DNA of 64,000 nt from an uncultured Granulosicoccaceae bacterium (GTDB taxonomy: Bacteria; Pseudomonadota; Gammaproteobacteria; Granulosicoccales; Granulosicoccaceae). Positions 45,503 to 53,968 of this stretch are shown in pieces. Position numbers and translations under genes: made by a program. The notes under the pieces were generated by a model that saw nothing but the letters and a program-made list of their open reading frames with translations, had not been told where the DNA came from and did no database searches. Numbering within the stretch: position 1 is the stretch's first letter; each line of letters begins with the position of its first letter. Where the stretch lies: the NCBI GenBank assembly GCA_937922945.1, contig CAKZUP010000013.1, positions 1 through 64,000 of the forward strand, written 5' to 3'.

Positions 45503-46990
45503 ATGGATTTTTTTCAAACACAAAACGATAAACGGCGAGAGTCGCTATTGTTGCTGGTAGGCTTCGCCGCGGCATTTGCTGTTTGTTTTGCCATCATTTA
45601 CTGGCTCGCAAGTGCCATCGCTGGTTGGGTACCTGACGATACTCAGGTATTCGTAAAGTGGGGCATCATCAGCGGCTTTGCAGGTGTTATCACATGGGGT
45701 TGCTACCAGCGATGGCAGGATGTTGCCGGTGGTGGCCACACACTTGCCGAACACTTGGGCGCTGAGCGTATTCATCGCAGAACCGATGATCGAAACCAAA
45801 GACGTCTTCTGAACATGGTTGAAGAGATATCGGTTGCTGCCGGTATCAAACCGCCACGCGCGTATGTGTTGCCAATGGAGCAGTCTATAAATGCTTTTGT
45901 GGCCGGAAACAGAACCAGCACCGTTCTGGTTGTAACAAGAGGTGCGTTAACCCATTTCAATGAAGATGAAATGCGCGCGGTTGTTGCTCATGAAATAGCC
46001 CACATAGCCAATGATGACCTGGGTATATCAATGAAACTGCTAATTGGTCTGGGGGGCTTAAACGCGATCACTGAAGCGGGTTATTCTTGCTATGCCACAA
46101 CGCATATTAAAAGCAGCGATAACAAAATTGTAGACATGTTCAGCGATAACCCGAGCCGTCGGCATGGCAATCCTGTTGCCGGTTTCATGTTAGCGATAAT
46201 CGTTGGCACGTTACTTGTGCTGCTCGGTTGCGTTTTCACCCTCTTGGGCGATATTCTGAAAACGGCTTTTTCACGCAAGCGCGAGTTTCTGGCTGACGCT
46301 AAGGCGGTTCAGTACACCCGTGATACCTGGGCTATGGCAAGCGCCCTACAAACCATTTCCGAACATGAAGAATTAAGAGGATTAAGGCTAAGATACCAGG
46401 GCGCGATTGATCACATGTGTATCGATGCGCCAGGCTCGCATATGTTCTTTGATAAATGGTTGGCAACACACCCACCGTTGGATACCCGTATTAAAAGCAT
46501 CGACCCACACTTCGATATCAAGCTCAGAAAGCGACGGGAACGAGAGGCAGGTGGAAACACAGATGCTGCTGCGACCAATGCATCGGGTAATAAATCAGCA
46601 GGTGCTGCAAGAACAGTCATTGCACCGGCAGCAGAGCCAATAGTCAGCGCGTTAAACATCGCACATTGCGGTGCCGAGCTCTCGATTCTTATCTCTCTGA
46701 TGATTCAAACGGCTGGCTATAACGATGAATCAAACTTGCCAAAGTATGAAAGTACGTTGAAGTGCTATACCGGTGAAAAACACCCAATGCGTAATTGGCA
46801 AGAGCCGAATATCACAGAAGAATTCGAATCAGCATTGGATACCTTGCTTAAATTACCTGCGATACAGCGACAGAACCTACTTGACCATATCGGCGAGCTC
46901 GTGGAACACGATGGTATTTTATTGGAAGAGGAAACCAGGTTGCTTGAGCATGTGTATAAGCGATTGAACCCATCAGATAAAGCAGCTTAG
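45503..46990 (+). CDS. M48-family membrane zinc protease
   Basis: 495 residues. Two N-terminal helices (about 15-36 and 48-66), then the zinc site HEIAH (about 162-166) in VVAHEIAHIANDD with the third ligand Glu in REFLADAKAVQYTRD, and a further hydrophobic pair between (about 228-255). This is the HtpX-type layout. The C-terminal 150 residues are an added soluble region resembling a helical TerB-like unit (LPAIQRQNLLDHIGELVEHD). HtpX-like proteases act in membrane-protein quality control; the extra domain may give another role. Confidence 0.85.
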   Translation: MDFFQTQNDKRRESLLLLVGFAAAFAVCFAIIYWLASAIAGWVPDDTQVFVKWGIISGFAGVITWGCYQRWQDVAGGGHTLAEHLGAERIHRRTDDRNQRRLLNMVEEISVAAGIKPPRAYVLPMEQSINAFVAGNRTSTVLVVTRGALTHFNEDEMRAVVAHEIAHIANDDLGISMKLLIGLGGLNAITEAGYSCYATTHIKSSDNKIVDMFSDNPSRRHGNPVAGFMLAIIVGTLLVLLGCVFTLLGDILKTAFSRKREFLADAKAVQYTRDTWAMASALQTISEHEELRGLRLRYQGAIDHMCIDAPGSHMFFDKWLATHPPLDTRIKSIDPHFDIKLRKRREREAGGNTDAAATNASGNKSAGAARTVIAPAAEPIVSALNIAHCGAELSILISLMIQTAGYNDESNLPKYESTLKCYTGEKHPMRNWQEPNITEEFESALDTLLKLPAIQRQNLLDHIGELVEHDGILLEEETRLLEHVYKRLNPSDKAA

Positions 46991-47103
46991 TGCGCTCTTG
47001 ATTATCCACAACCAGTCTATCCATATGTAGTATTGTTGAACGCTAATTTACTAGCGTATATTCCAACCACTAATCTATCGCAAACTGGTTGGAGCGTTCT
47101 TTC

Positions 47104-47874
47104 GTGTCTACTTTTCCCAATACAAAGATAAAATACACGCTGTTAGGCTCTGCACCAGAGAGTAAATTCAGTGCTATTTACTATGCCAGCTCTGATGCGA
47201 AAAACGCTGGCCACCAGATGGCATCCGTTAACGCCGGCGACCCTGGACTGTACGTTGGCGGTGGTACCATCAACGCACACTTCGGGGAGGTGGTTCCCGA
47301 TGCCAATCAGTACACTGCAATTCACAATATTGCACTTGATCAGGTGAGGAAAGCACCAACCGATACCATCACTGTTACCACGACATTCGAATCAGTCACT
47401 CCATTACCAGTGTCAGTGGTTCTAGCGTCACTGGCCGATGGGGATAGCGGATCGGGCAGCCCATCTGCAGGCACCACTTTCCTTGATGTGTTCTCCAAAG
47501 ACTCTCGCCCCGATTCGTTACCTGAAAACTACGCAATGATTTATATCGTTCCGCCGCATGGCAGTCGCTACGACACAGATAAAGCCTTTCTGAGCGCAGT
47601 TGGAACGGCAGCCACCAGGTCTGTTAATGTGGTATCCAAGTACAACGAACTCCTGTCTGGCGACTTGGCAGGCATGGGGTTACAACCGATTAACGTCATT
47701 CGGATGTGTCTATTCAGCGGAGGGGCATTCCGACGCGCCGGTTTGGAAAGCTCGCAAGTGGCGAAAGCCAATTTCGATGGATTAAATGCAGCACTTCAAT
47801 CCGGTGACACCGGTATCGACTTAGTTGAATTTGAAAGCGGCACCGGAGAATTTTCCGTTCTTCAATCAACCTGA
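47104..47874 (+). CDS. Conserved hypothetical protein
   Basis: About 256 residues. I take GTG 47104 (GGAG about ten bases upstream) rather than TTG 47089. No signal peptide or membrane helix. The sequence looks like a globular cytoplasmic protein (KFSAIYYASSDAKNAGHQMA, VVPDANQYTAIHNIALDQV, LQPINVIRMCLFSGGAFRRA). I do not recognise a family. Downstream lies a large hairpin before the convergent ABC operon. Confidence 0.65.
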   Translation: MSTFPNTKIKYTLLGSAPESKFSAIYYASSDAKNAGHQMASVNAGDPGLYVGGGTINAHFGEVVPDANQYTAIHNIALDQVRKAPTDTITVTTTFESVTPLPVSVVLASLADGDSGSGSPSAGTTFLDVFSKDSRPDSLPENYAMIYIVPPHGSRYDTDKAFLSAVGTAATRSVNVVSKYNELLSGDLAGMGLQPINVIRMCLFSGGAFRRAGLESSQVAKANFDGLNAALQSGDTGIDLVEFESGTGEFSVLQST

Positions 47875-47920
47875 ATGGGAATTTGCTAGCCGCCAAACCG
47901 AACGGTGGTAGGAGTTATAA

Positions 47921-47998
47921 GATACTACAAAGACTCTACGATACTGAAAGGCTCTACAACACGTAAGAGCCTCACAGTATCATAGGGCTCTTATGTTG
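47921..47998. repeat. Tandem repeats forming two alternative hairpins
   Basis: GATACTACAAAGACTCTAC (47921-47939) and GATACTGAAAGGCTCTAC (47940-47957) are near-tandem copies. The second pairs with AGAGCCTCACAGTATC (47966-47981) in a 16-base stem with two mismatches. An overlapping alternative pairs CAACACGTAAGAGCC (47957-47971) with GGCTCTTATGTTG (47986-47998). It sits between two convergent genes and reaches the permease stop codon. Confidence 0.7.
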
Positions 47999-48758
47999 CA
48001 GGCCGTTCCGCCCAACCAGCGAATATTTTCTCCAGCATCACAACAACGTAGTACAACAAAATACCCATAAACGCCAAAGCAATCAGTACGGCAAACATTA
48101 GCGGATAGTCTGAGTTTATCTTTGCGCTGTCGAATAGATGCCCCAAACCACGCCCGTGCGGTTCGATGATCTCCACCAGGTTGGTTCCAATAAAAGCAAG
48201 TGTTACCGCAACCTTTAACGCACCAAAAAATTCAGGTAGCGTTTTAGGTAACGCAATTTTACGAAATATGGTTAGCTTGGACGCACCAAGCGCGCGAAGA
48301 ATATCGCGGTACTCCGGTTCCAGCGTGCTAAGTCCAATCGACACCGATACTGCAATAGGAAAAAACGAAATCATAAACGCCATTAAAATGGTATTCATGT
48401 TGTGTTGACCAACAAACATCAAGGCAATAATCGGCACCACGGTTGCCTTGGGAATAGCATTAAAGCCGACAAGCAATGGATACAACCCGTCACGTATCCG
48501 TTTCGACATACCCATCAGCAAACCGATTAACGTGCCAAATACAATCGATAAAGACAAGCCAGCAATGGTTCGCCACAGTGTTTGCCAACCGTATTCAAAA
48601 AACAAATGCTTGAACTTCCAGAATGCTGGCCAGATATCAGTAGGCGATGCCATTTTGTAGTTCGGCCACTGATTCACCCAAACAAGCAGTTCCCACAGCA
48701 GCAGAAAGACGACAATGGCGAACAGCGGAATGAGAACTTTCCCAATGTTTGTGTTCAT
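47991..48758 (-). CDS. ABC transporter permease (NitT/TauT/THI5 type)
   Basis: 255 residues with about six helices. The EAA loop is YRDILRALGASKLTIFRKIALPKTLPEFFGAL. This subfamily (SsuC/TauC/ThiX-like) serves small anionic or heterocyclic solutes. Its start overlaps the ATPase stop by four bases. The substrate is open. Confidence 0.88.
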   Translation of the reverse strand: MNTNIGKVLIPLFAIVVFLLLWELLVWVNQWPNYKMASPTDIWPAFWKFKHLFFEYGWQTLWRTIAGLSLSIVFGTLIGLLMGMSKRIRDGLYPLLVGFNAIPKATVVPIIALMFVGQHNMNTILMAFMISFFPIAVSVSIGLSTLEPEYRDILRALGASKLTIFRKIALPKTLPEFFGALKVAVTLAFIGTNLVEIIEPHGRGLGHLFDSAKINSDYPLMFAVLIALAFMGILLYYVVVMLEKIFAGWAERPAT

Positions 48759-49543
48759 GACGCTACCGATACAGTATTGCCTTGGGCAACCTGAATTTGT
48801 TTGCGTAACTCTGCCAACATTTCAGTCGCTTTTGGGGAGTAGAGATCTTCGAGCGTACGCTTGGCTGGCATGTCTACCTTAAGCACGTGCTGCGCGTGTG
48901 CAGGCCTCCCCGACAAAACAATGACCTCGTCGGCCAAGAACACGCTTTCACGAAGATCGTGCGTAATCAACAAAGCGGTAAACGGCTCTTGCTCGCGCAA
49001 GGTATGCATGGTTTGCCACAGGTCTTCGCGAGTAAACGCATCTAATGCACCAAAGGGTTCATCTAGAATAACAACATCGGGTTTGTGTACCAGCGAGCGA
49101 CATAACGACGCACGTTGACGCATTCCACCCGAGAGTTCCGACGGGCGCTTATCTTCAAAGCCATCGAGTCCAACCAGTGAGAGAAGAAAACGAGCCCGCT
49201 CCTCCTGCTGTTTGATCGGCATACTGCCACTGACTATTTCCAGTGGCAACATCACGTTTTTCAGTATCGATCGCCATTCAAGCAGAACCGGGTTCTGAAA
49301 CGCCATGCCTACCGTTGAACGCGGGCTAACCACCCGCTCGCCGTGTAACCATACCTCACCTGCATCGGGAATGAGCAGGCCAGCGATGAGTCGAGTCAGG
49401 GTAGATTTACCGCAACCCGAAGGCCCGACAACGGCTGTGAACTGGCCTTCTTCAATAGACAAGCTCAGAGAATCAAGCACGGGCAACTGCCCTGTCGCCG
49501 TGCTAAAGGTGTGGCTAACTGCCGACAATTGAATTAAAGACAT
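48755..49543 (-). CDS. ABC transporter ATPase (NitT/TauT/THI5 type)
   Basis: 262 residues. Walker A GPSGCGKSTL, Q-loop FQNPVLLEW, signature LSGGMRQRASLCRSL, Walker B VVILDEPFGALD, and switch His in LLITHDL. LSGGM with FQNPVLLPW/LLEW is characteristic of the SsuB/TauB/ThiZ group. Middle gene of the binding-protein, ATPase, permease operon. Confidence 0.9.
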   Translation of the reverse strand: MSLIQLSAVSHTFSTATGQLPVLDSLSLSIEEGQFTAVVGPSGCGKSTLTRLIAGLLIPDAGEVWLHGERVVSPRSTVGMAFQNPVLLEWRSILKNVMLPLEIVSGSMPIKQQEERARFLLSLVGLDGFEDKRPSELSGGMRQRASLCRSLVHKPDVVILDEPFGALDAFTREDLWQTMHTLREQEPFTALLITHDLRESVFLADEVIVLSGRPAHAQHVLKVDMPAKRTLEDLYSPKATEMLAELRKQIQVAQGNTVSVAS

Positions 49544-49590
49544 TTAATTTTTGCTTGCGTAAAGAAAATGCGAAGAAAAAGCGCTGCGCT

Positions 49591-50646
49591 CTATTTCAAG
49601 CTGAAATTGCCTTCGGGTAAGTACTTATCAGTAAAGTATAAGTCAACGTTAGGCTCGCCTTTGAATTCATAATTCTTGGCCAGCTGTTCAATGGCCGCAC
49701 TCATGCGTTCGCTATCGATACCGCCCATACCATTTGCCAGCACGTATTCAGTGCGCACATTGGCGTCAATAGCGAGTTGAAGGCGGCGCTGCTCTAACGC
49801 AACATCGGAAGCCGGATTGCGCTGACCAACTGCTGCTGCGCCCATTGCAGGGTCGGCAATAACATCGTTCCAACCAGCTGCAACAGCTGCCAGAAATCCT
49901 TCAATAACCTGAGGGTTTGCGTCGGCATATTCTGTGTTGACGATAATGGCGTTGCCATAAAGACTCAAGCCATGGTCGGCCATAAGAATCACTGAGATAT
50001 CATCTTCTGGAACACCCAAGCGGACCAGATTCAGAAAGGAAGAAAAAGAGAACCCTGTTACCGCATCCACTTTACCTTCAGCAAGCATCGGTTCGCGGGT
50101 GGGGAAGCCAACAGGTTCGACTTTGACTTTGTCCATATCGATTCCGGCAGCTTCCGAGAACGCAGGGAATTGCGCCCAGGCACCATCCGGTGGTGGCGCA
50201 CCCAGCGTGCGTCCTTCAAGATCTTTGGGCGCTGATACGCCTTGCGATTTCCGTCCGACAACCGCAAACGGTGGCTTGTCGTACACCATCATGACAGCCG
50301 TTACCGGTGCACCCGGGTTCTGATCAAGAAATTGTATTAGTGAATTAATATCAGCAAACCCAACAGGAAACGCACCTGTTGCGACTTTTGGAATAGCTGC
50401 AAGCGAACCCTGACCAGCGCTTATTTCAACGTTGAGATCGGCTTTGGCAAAATGTCCGTTGTCAATAGCGGCGAAAAAGGCGGCCGAAGGACCTTCGAAT
50501 TTCCAGTCAAGCGCGAAAGATACATCGGTGGCTGCAGAGGCTACCGTGGAGCAGGCCAACAGGGCCGCCGCACAGATTAGTTTGGTTTTACCGCTAGCTA
50601 ACGCGGTAGCGCTGGCTAATTTAGGAATATATAGAGTCATAGTCAT
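49591..50646 (-). CDS. ABC transporter substrate-binding protein (NMT1/THI5-like)
   Basis: About 351 residues from ATG 50646; the in-frame upstream codons to 50709 overlap promoter sequence. The signal peptide ends at VASAATD. The mature start FALDWKFEGPSAAFFAAIDN is the PF09084 opening (DWxxxGxxAxF). Relatives bind thiamine precursors, pyrimidines, nitrate-like or sulfonate ligands; the sequence alone does not choose. A promoter-like TTGTTC-N18-TATGAT lies upstream. Confidence 0.85.
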   Translation of the reverse strand: MTMTLYIPKLASATALASGKTKLICAAALLACSTVASAATDVSFALDWKFEGPSAAFFAAIDNGHFAKADLNVEISAGQGSLAAIPKVATGAFPVGFADINSLIQFLDQNPGAPVTAVMMVYDKPPFAVVGRKSQGVSAPKDLEGRTLGAPPPDGAWAQFPAFSEAAGIDMDKVKVEPVGFPTREPMLAEGKVDAVTGFSFSSFLNLVRLGVPEDDISVILMADHGLSLYGNAIIVNTEYADANPQVIEGFLAAVAAGWNDVIADPAMGAAAVGQRNPASDVALEQRRLQLAIDANVRTEYVLANGMGGIDSERMSAAIEQLAKNYEFKGEPNVDLYFTDKYLPEGNFSLK

Positions 50647-50732
50647 CAGGATTTTCTTTGTGGTTGGTGAGATTAGCTCGAAACTACTCGCAGTCGGTGC
50701 ACTCCACATGCCAATAGATAAAAGGCTTAATA

Positions 50733-50762
50733 ATCATACCCTTACAAATCTAAACCGAACAA
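50733..50762 (-). promoter_or_regulatory. Promoter candidate of the NMT1-type ABC operon
   Basis: Read on the minus strand: TTGTTC (50762-50757), 18-base spacer, TATGAT (50738-50733), about 87 bases before the chosen start codon. No riboswitch-like structure (for example a TPP element) was found between it and the gene. Confidence 0.5.
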
Positions 50763-51246
50763 TTCTTGTTTAAATTCAGTGCAACTTGTCGCGCTGTTGC
50801 ACCCTATCCGAGCAATTACCTCTTAAACGGATTTACTAACACCAATATCCTAACCTAAATGTGCAGCACGAGAAATACGTATTTTTGTAAAGACGAGAAT
50901 TACGGAAGGCTTGCGCGCGAGTATGTAATCGGACTTGCCGGAGTAGCAATCGTCGCACGAGTGAAACAGCTAGTACGTTCGAATGCAGACCATCGCTGCG
51001 CTTTAGCGGCTACTCGCCGAACCAATTCACGAAATTCCAGACTTTTGGTCGGGCGTTTGCCGTATTTCTTTCTCAGCTAATCAACTCTGGAAAATCAAAC
51101 GCCATCATTAGGTTTCATCGCCTTAACGGTAACCCGGGCAAATAGACTCATTAGATGCTGGACACCTCATATGCAAATTAGTTAAGCAGAACTCAATTGC
51201 AGAACTTGATCGTTGAACTTGATTGCTGCAATCAAATTGTTGAACC
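50763..51246. other. Gap without a supported gene
   Basis: Only short open frames without ribosome sites or protein-like composition. A short direct repeat GAACTTGAT lies at about 51202-51224. The region may hold the lost 5' part of the phospholipase-like remnant that follows, but I cannot recognise it. Confidence 0.4.
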
Positions 51247-51249
51247 TAG

Positions 51250-51480
51250 GTTTTACATGCGTGTGATCACCATGATGGTTGTTATGGCCAAACATGGGGC
51301 TGGCGCTCGTCTTGTGACTATGACATGTACCAGAATATGGAAGCATCCTGCAAACACAACTGGCAGTGGTGGAATCCAGCACGTACTGCGTGTCGAGCGG
51401 TTAGAGACGTTTACTACGTTGGTGTGAGAACGTTCGGATGGCCGTTCTACAACAGAAAAAGTATTTGGACTTCGTTCTAG
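51250..51480 (+). pseudogene. Phospholipase A2-like gene remnant
   Basis: A 76-codon frame between TAG 51247 and TAG 51478 has no usable start but encodes a clear secreted-PLA2-like core: HACDHHDGCYGQTWGW, then SSCDYDMYQNMEASC and further Cys and Trp. The CxxHDxCYG motif carries the catalytic His-Asp pair and the disulphide Cys of PLA2 enzymes. The N-terminal half (signal peptide and calcium loop) is absent in this frame, so the gene is frameshifted or truncated upstream. A terminator-like hairpin begins 24 bases after the stop, as expected for a former gene end. Confidence 0.65.
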
Positions 51481-51503
51481 GTCTGGATTGACGTAGTCGA
51501 TAG

Positions 51504-51534
51504 CACTGATGATCAATTCGATCATCAGTGTTTT
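51504..51534 (+). terminator. Terminator hairpin after the PLA2-like remnant
   Basis: CACTGATGATC, loop AATTC, GATCATCAGTG: a perfect 11-base stem followed by TTTT. The T-run is short, so termination may be partial. Confidence 0.65.
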
Positions 51535-51567
51535 ACTCGTAATTAAAATCAGAGCGGAGCGAATGCA

Positions 51568-52071
51568 ATGACTAAAAATCGTATAATTCCTGCCACTAAA
51601 ACGTTGAGCTCGATGGCCATCATCACAGTTGCAATCGTTATTGGCTACATAGGCTACTCAATATCTTCAAGCCCGTCGAACCATAATCATCCGCATGGTA
51701 CCGATTCGGCGTCGAATGATATCAATAAATCAGCCACAGGCGGCACCGTTCACTCTGCGAAGATCAACACAAGTAAGACAGAAACAACGCACACTCACAA
51801 ATCTGCCCAAACTAAATCAACGGACATCGATACGTTGGGTTCAAAAGCCGACGAAACGATCGATGCATTGGCAGATGAATCACTCGATACCACGACAACT
51901 GAACCAGAAAGTGTTGCACCATACGAAACAGCTGCAACGGAAAATATCAATCCTACAGAGCCATCGCAGATAGACACCATCGCATCTGTGACAAACGACG
52001 ATGATATTCCATCGCCACTGAGCGAGTTGCTTGGTTTAAATGCAAGCAACCAGAACAGCTTCGAGAACTAA
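51568..52071 (+). CDS. Membrane-anchored Ser/Thr-rich protein, probable 5' part of a broken gene
   Basis: 167 residues with GGAG eight bases before ATG. One N-terminal membrane helix (about 15-33, MAIITVAIVIGYIGYSI), then a low-complexity Ser/Thr/Asn/His-rich stalk and an acidic end (LSELLGLNASNQNSFEN). The frame continues past the TAA (52069-52071) into a sequence typical of an extracytoplasmic domain, so the stop looks secondary. Alone it is a stalk with no domain. Confidence 0.6.
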   Translation: MTKNRIIPATKTLSSMAIITVAIVIGYIGYSISSSPSNHNHPHGTDSASNDINKSATGGTVHSAKINTSKTETTHTHKSAQTKSTDIDTLGSKADETIDALADESLDTTTTEPESVAPYETAATENINPTEPSQIDTIASVTNDDDIPSPLSELLGLNASNQNSFEN

Positions 52072-52158
52072 GAGCGTATGGCTCAGGAGTCATTAAAAAA
52101 TTGTATGGCTAACAAGGGTTTCGAATACATACCCACGCACCCGATGGCGCACCTCTAA
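52072..52158 (+). pseudogene. Internal fragment of the broken gene (CM..GFEY motif)
   Basis: In frame with the 51568 gene, directly after its TAA: ERMAQESLKNCMANKGFEYI and then PTHPMAHL and a stop. The motif C-M-x(3)-G-(F/Y)-(E/D)-Y recurs in the 52179 gene as RCMAAEGYDYG. This supports one ancestral protein interrupted by a nonsense codon and a downstream frameshift or deletion. Confidence 0.55.
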
Positions 52159-52178
52159 ACCCGCTAACGGGCCATGTG

Positions 52179-52661
52179 ATGTCTGAATCAAAGTTTGCCG
52201 ATCTATCCAACGGTAGTTGTTTGCAAGAGGCGTATGCGCCCGAAAATGAGCCCCATTCCTATTTAGTGTCCGATCTATTGGGAAGCGATGCTTACAGTGA
52301 GCTTCAGATGCAAATACAAAATGACAAGCGCATGATCGACCTGCAAGTTGATTGGTCTCGATGCATGGCTGCTGAAGGTTACGACTATGGCTCGTCCCAG
52401 GAAATAAAAGACCAACTGTTTTCGCAAGGCAATGCGATTGCCCAGCAAATCGTCGAGACCGGTGCCAGGCCCGACAACGCGGAAATCAGCGAATTGTTAG
52501 CCAGCTATAAATCAGACGAAGTCACATTAGCCGTGGCCGATTGGAATTGCAGCGTTGATTATTTCACAGTAGCACCTGCGATCGTTCGTGAGCATGAGAT
52601 AAATTTTATCGAAGAAAACGAAGCGCTGATATTAGAAATACTGGCTGCAAAAGCAAACTAG
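52179..52661 (+). CDS. Hypothetical protein, probable 3' part of the broken gene
   Basis: 160 residues from ATG 52179, with no ribosome site, which fits a fragment rather than a gene. It contains GSCLQEAYAPE, DWSRCMAAEGYDYGSSQEI and ADWNCSVDYF; the paired Cys suggest an extracytoplasmic disulphide domain, yet there is no signal peptide. Joined to the upstream pieces it would give a membrane-anchored protein with a CM..GFEY-type domain. Confidence 0.55.
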   Translation: MSESKFADLSNGSCLQEAYAPENEPHSYLVSDLLGSDAYSELQMQIQNDKRMIDLQVDWSRCMAAEGYDYGSSQEIKDQLFSQGNAIAQQIVETGARPDNAEISELLASYKSDEVTLAVADWNCSVDYFTVAPAIVREHEINFIEENEALILEILAAKAN

Positions 52662-52728
52662 TTGGATTTCAGACAATAGGATTGCAAACATGTAGCGTGT
52701 CTGCAATCAATCTGCTTATCAGGTTCTT

Positions 52729-53808
52729 CTACCGTCTCGCATCGCACAAATCCCGTGTATTCATTGCACTATTGTCGTCGCAATCGATCGGATAAAGCCA
52801 TACATCGACTTCCGAAACCGATTGGAGGCCATCGCCCACACTGTATGTCATCAATCCGGCTTCTGATTGTGACGGAACAACCGTTATACTCCCTGTTGGT
52901 ATTTGCACATAGGAAACTTCGCCCGATAACACATCATCACTGTAAACCGGTTGGTTGTTAACATCCAGCTGACTGGCGTATAGCAGAACAGGATCGATAC
53001 TGATTGTGTATTCTACTGGTATTTGATTTTGGGTTTCGACGGCTGTTAACGAACCCGATTCGCTAAGCCGGTAATAGGTATTGACGTTTTCCGATTCGAA
53101 ATAATCGGACTCCAGCTTCTGTATGTAGCTGGCATTGGCTATGGTGATACCCATGTTACCCTGATCATTCGTACTGTTTAGAGTCTCACGATACGACTCC
53201 GTATTGTAAACATGACTATATTCAAGATAGGCTGCGCCCCATCCAGAATTCGTACTGTACGTCCCGGTAAGTTCACTCACCCTGTCCAACGATGAGCCAG
53301 TTTTTATCTCCATATCGGTAAATGTAAGAACCACCCGGCTACTTTGCCCACCCAATCTGGACGGAGTATCACCATCAAGCTCAACTTCTACAGAGCCATT
53401 AATAACCCTAGACGACAATACGCAATCTGCGAAGTCAAACCTTGCCAAGATGGTCAGAGTAGAGGAATCTGATGAGAATACATCACGTGTGACGCTACCA
53501 CTATCACAGGATGTCGATTCAATGCCCGTTGGATACGGTTCAAAACCAAAAAACTCATGAGCATCGGGAAGCGGTTGTTGAAATAACTGGTTGGCACTGG
53601 CCGGTGCTTGAATGAATGGCTCAAAATAAGAACCCCGTAAGAGATCCAATGCGCCGGAAAGCTTTGTGCGATAGTTATTGACATCAATGATATCGGTAGC
53701 ATCATCAACGGGCATATTATCTTGAAGAACGGAAGTGCTATCACCGTCGCTACAGGCAGATAAAACTAAAAAAAGACTACTCGCAATCGTCGTCTGGATT
53801 ACTTTCAT
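52729..53808 (-). CDS. Hypothetical lipoprotein
   Basis: 359 residues with a lipoprotein signal ending VLSACSDG (Cys about 19). The mature part is rich in Ser, Thr, Asp and Tyr with alternating beta-strand pattern (YTISIDPVLLYASQL, VSYVQIPTGSITVV), as in secreted beta-rich proteins. Several Cys (ESTSCDSG, DFADCVLS, PIDCDDN, DLCDA) could form disulphides. I do not recognise a family. It is convergent with the broken gene. Confidence 0.7.
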   Translation of the reverse strand: MKVIQTTIASSLFLVLSACSDGDSTSVLQDNMPVDDATDIIDVNNYRTKLSGALDLLRGSYFEPFIQAPASANQLFQQPLPDAHEFFGFEPYPTGIESTSCDSGSVTRDVFSSDSSTLTILARFDFADCVLSSRVINGSVEVELDGDTPSRLGGQSSRVVLTFTDMEIKTGSSLDRVSELTGTYSTNSGWGAAYLEYSHVYNTESYRETLNSTNDQGNMGITIANASYIQKLESDYFESENVNTYYRLSESGSLTAVETQNQIPVEYTISIDPVLLYASQLDVNNQPVYSDDVLSGEVSYVQIPTGSITVVPSQSEAGLMTYSVGDGLQSVSEVDVWLYPIDCDDNSAMNTRDLCDARR

Positions 53809-53968
53809 GCTGTCGGCTCATGTGTGTGTAGAATTGACAGCAGTTTACCGTTGCGAACATCAAACACAAACTCCTTGGTATTATTACCGTGTAGGTGGCT
53901 AAGCAAGCTCCGAGAGTTTCATTCAACTGGGAGACTACGGCAAAAATAGACCAGTTTTTCATCAATGG

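Noticed and set aside
50647-50858. Riboswitch (TPP type) before the NMT1/THI5-like transporter
   Set aside because: I looked for the conserved CUGAGA and related thi-box segments on the minus strand and did not find them.
50859-51080. 73-codon ORF in the gap before the PLA2 remnant
   Set aside because: No ribosome site, no recognised motif and chance-level length.
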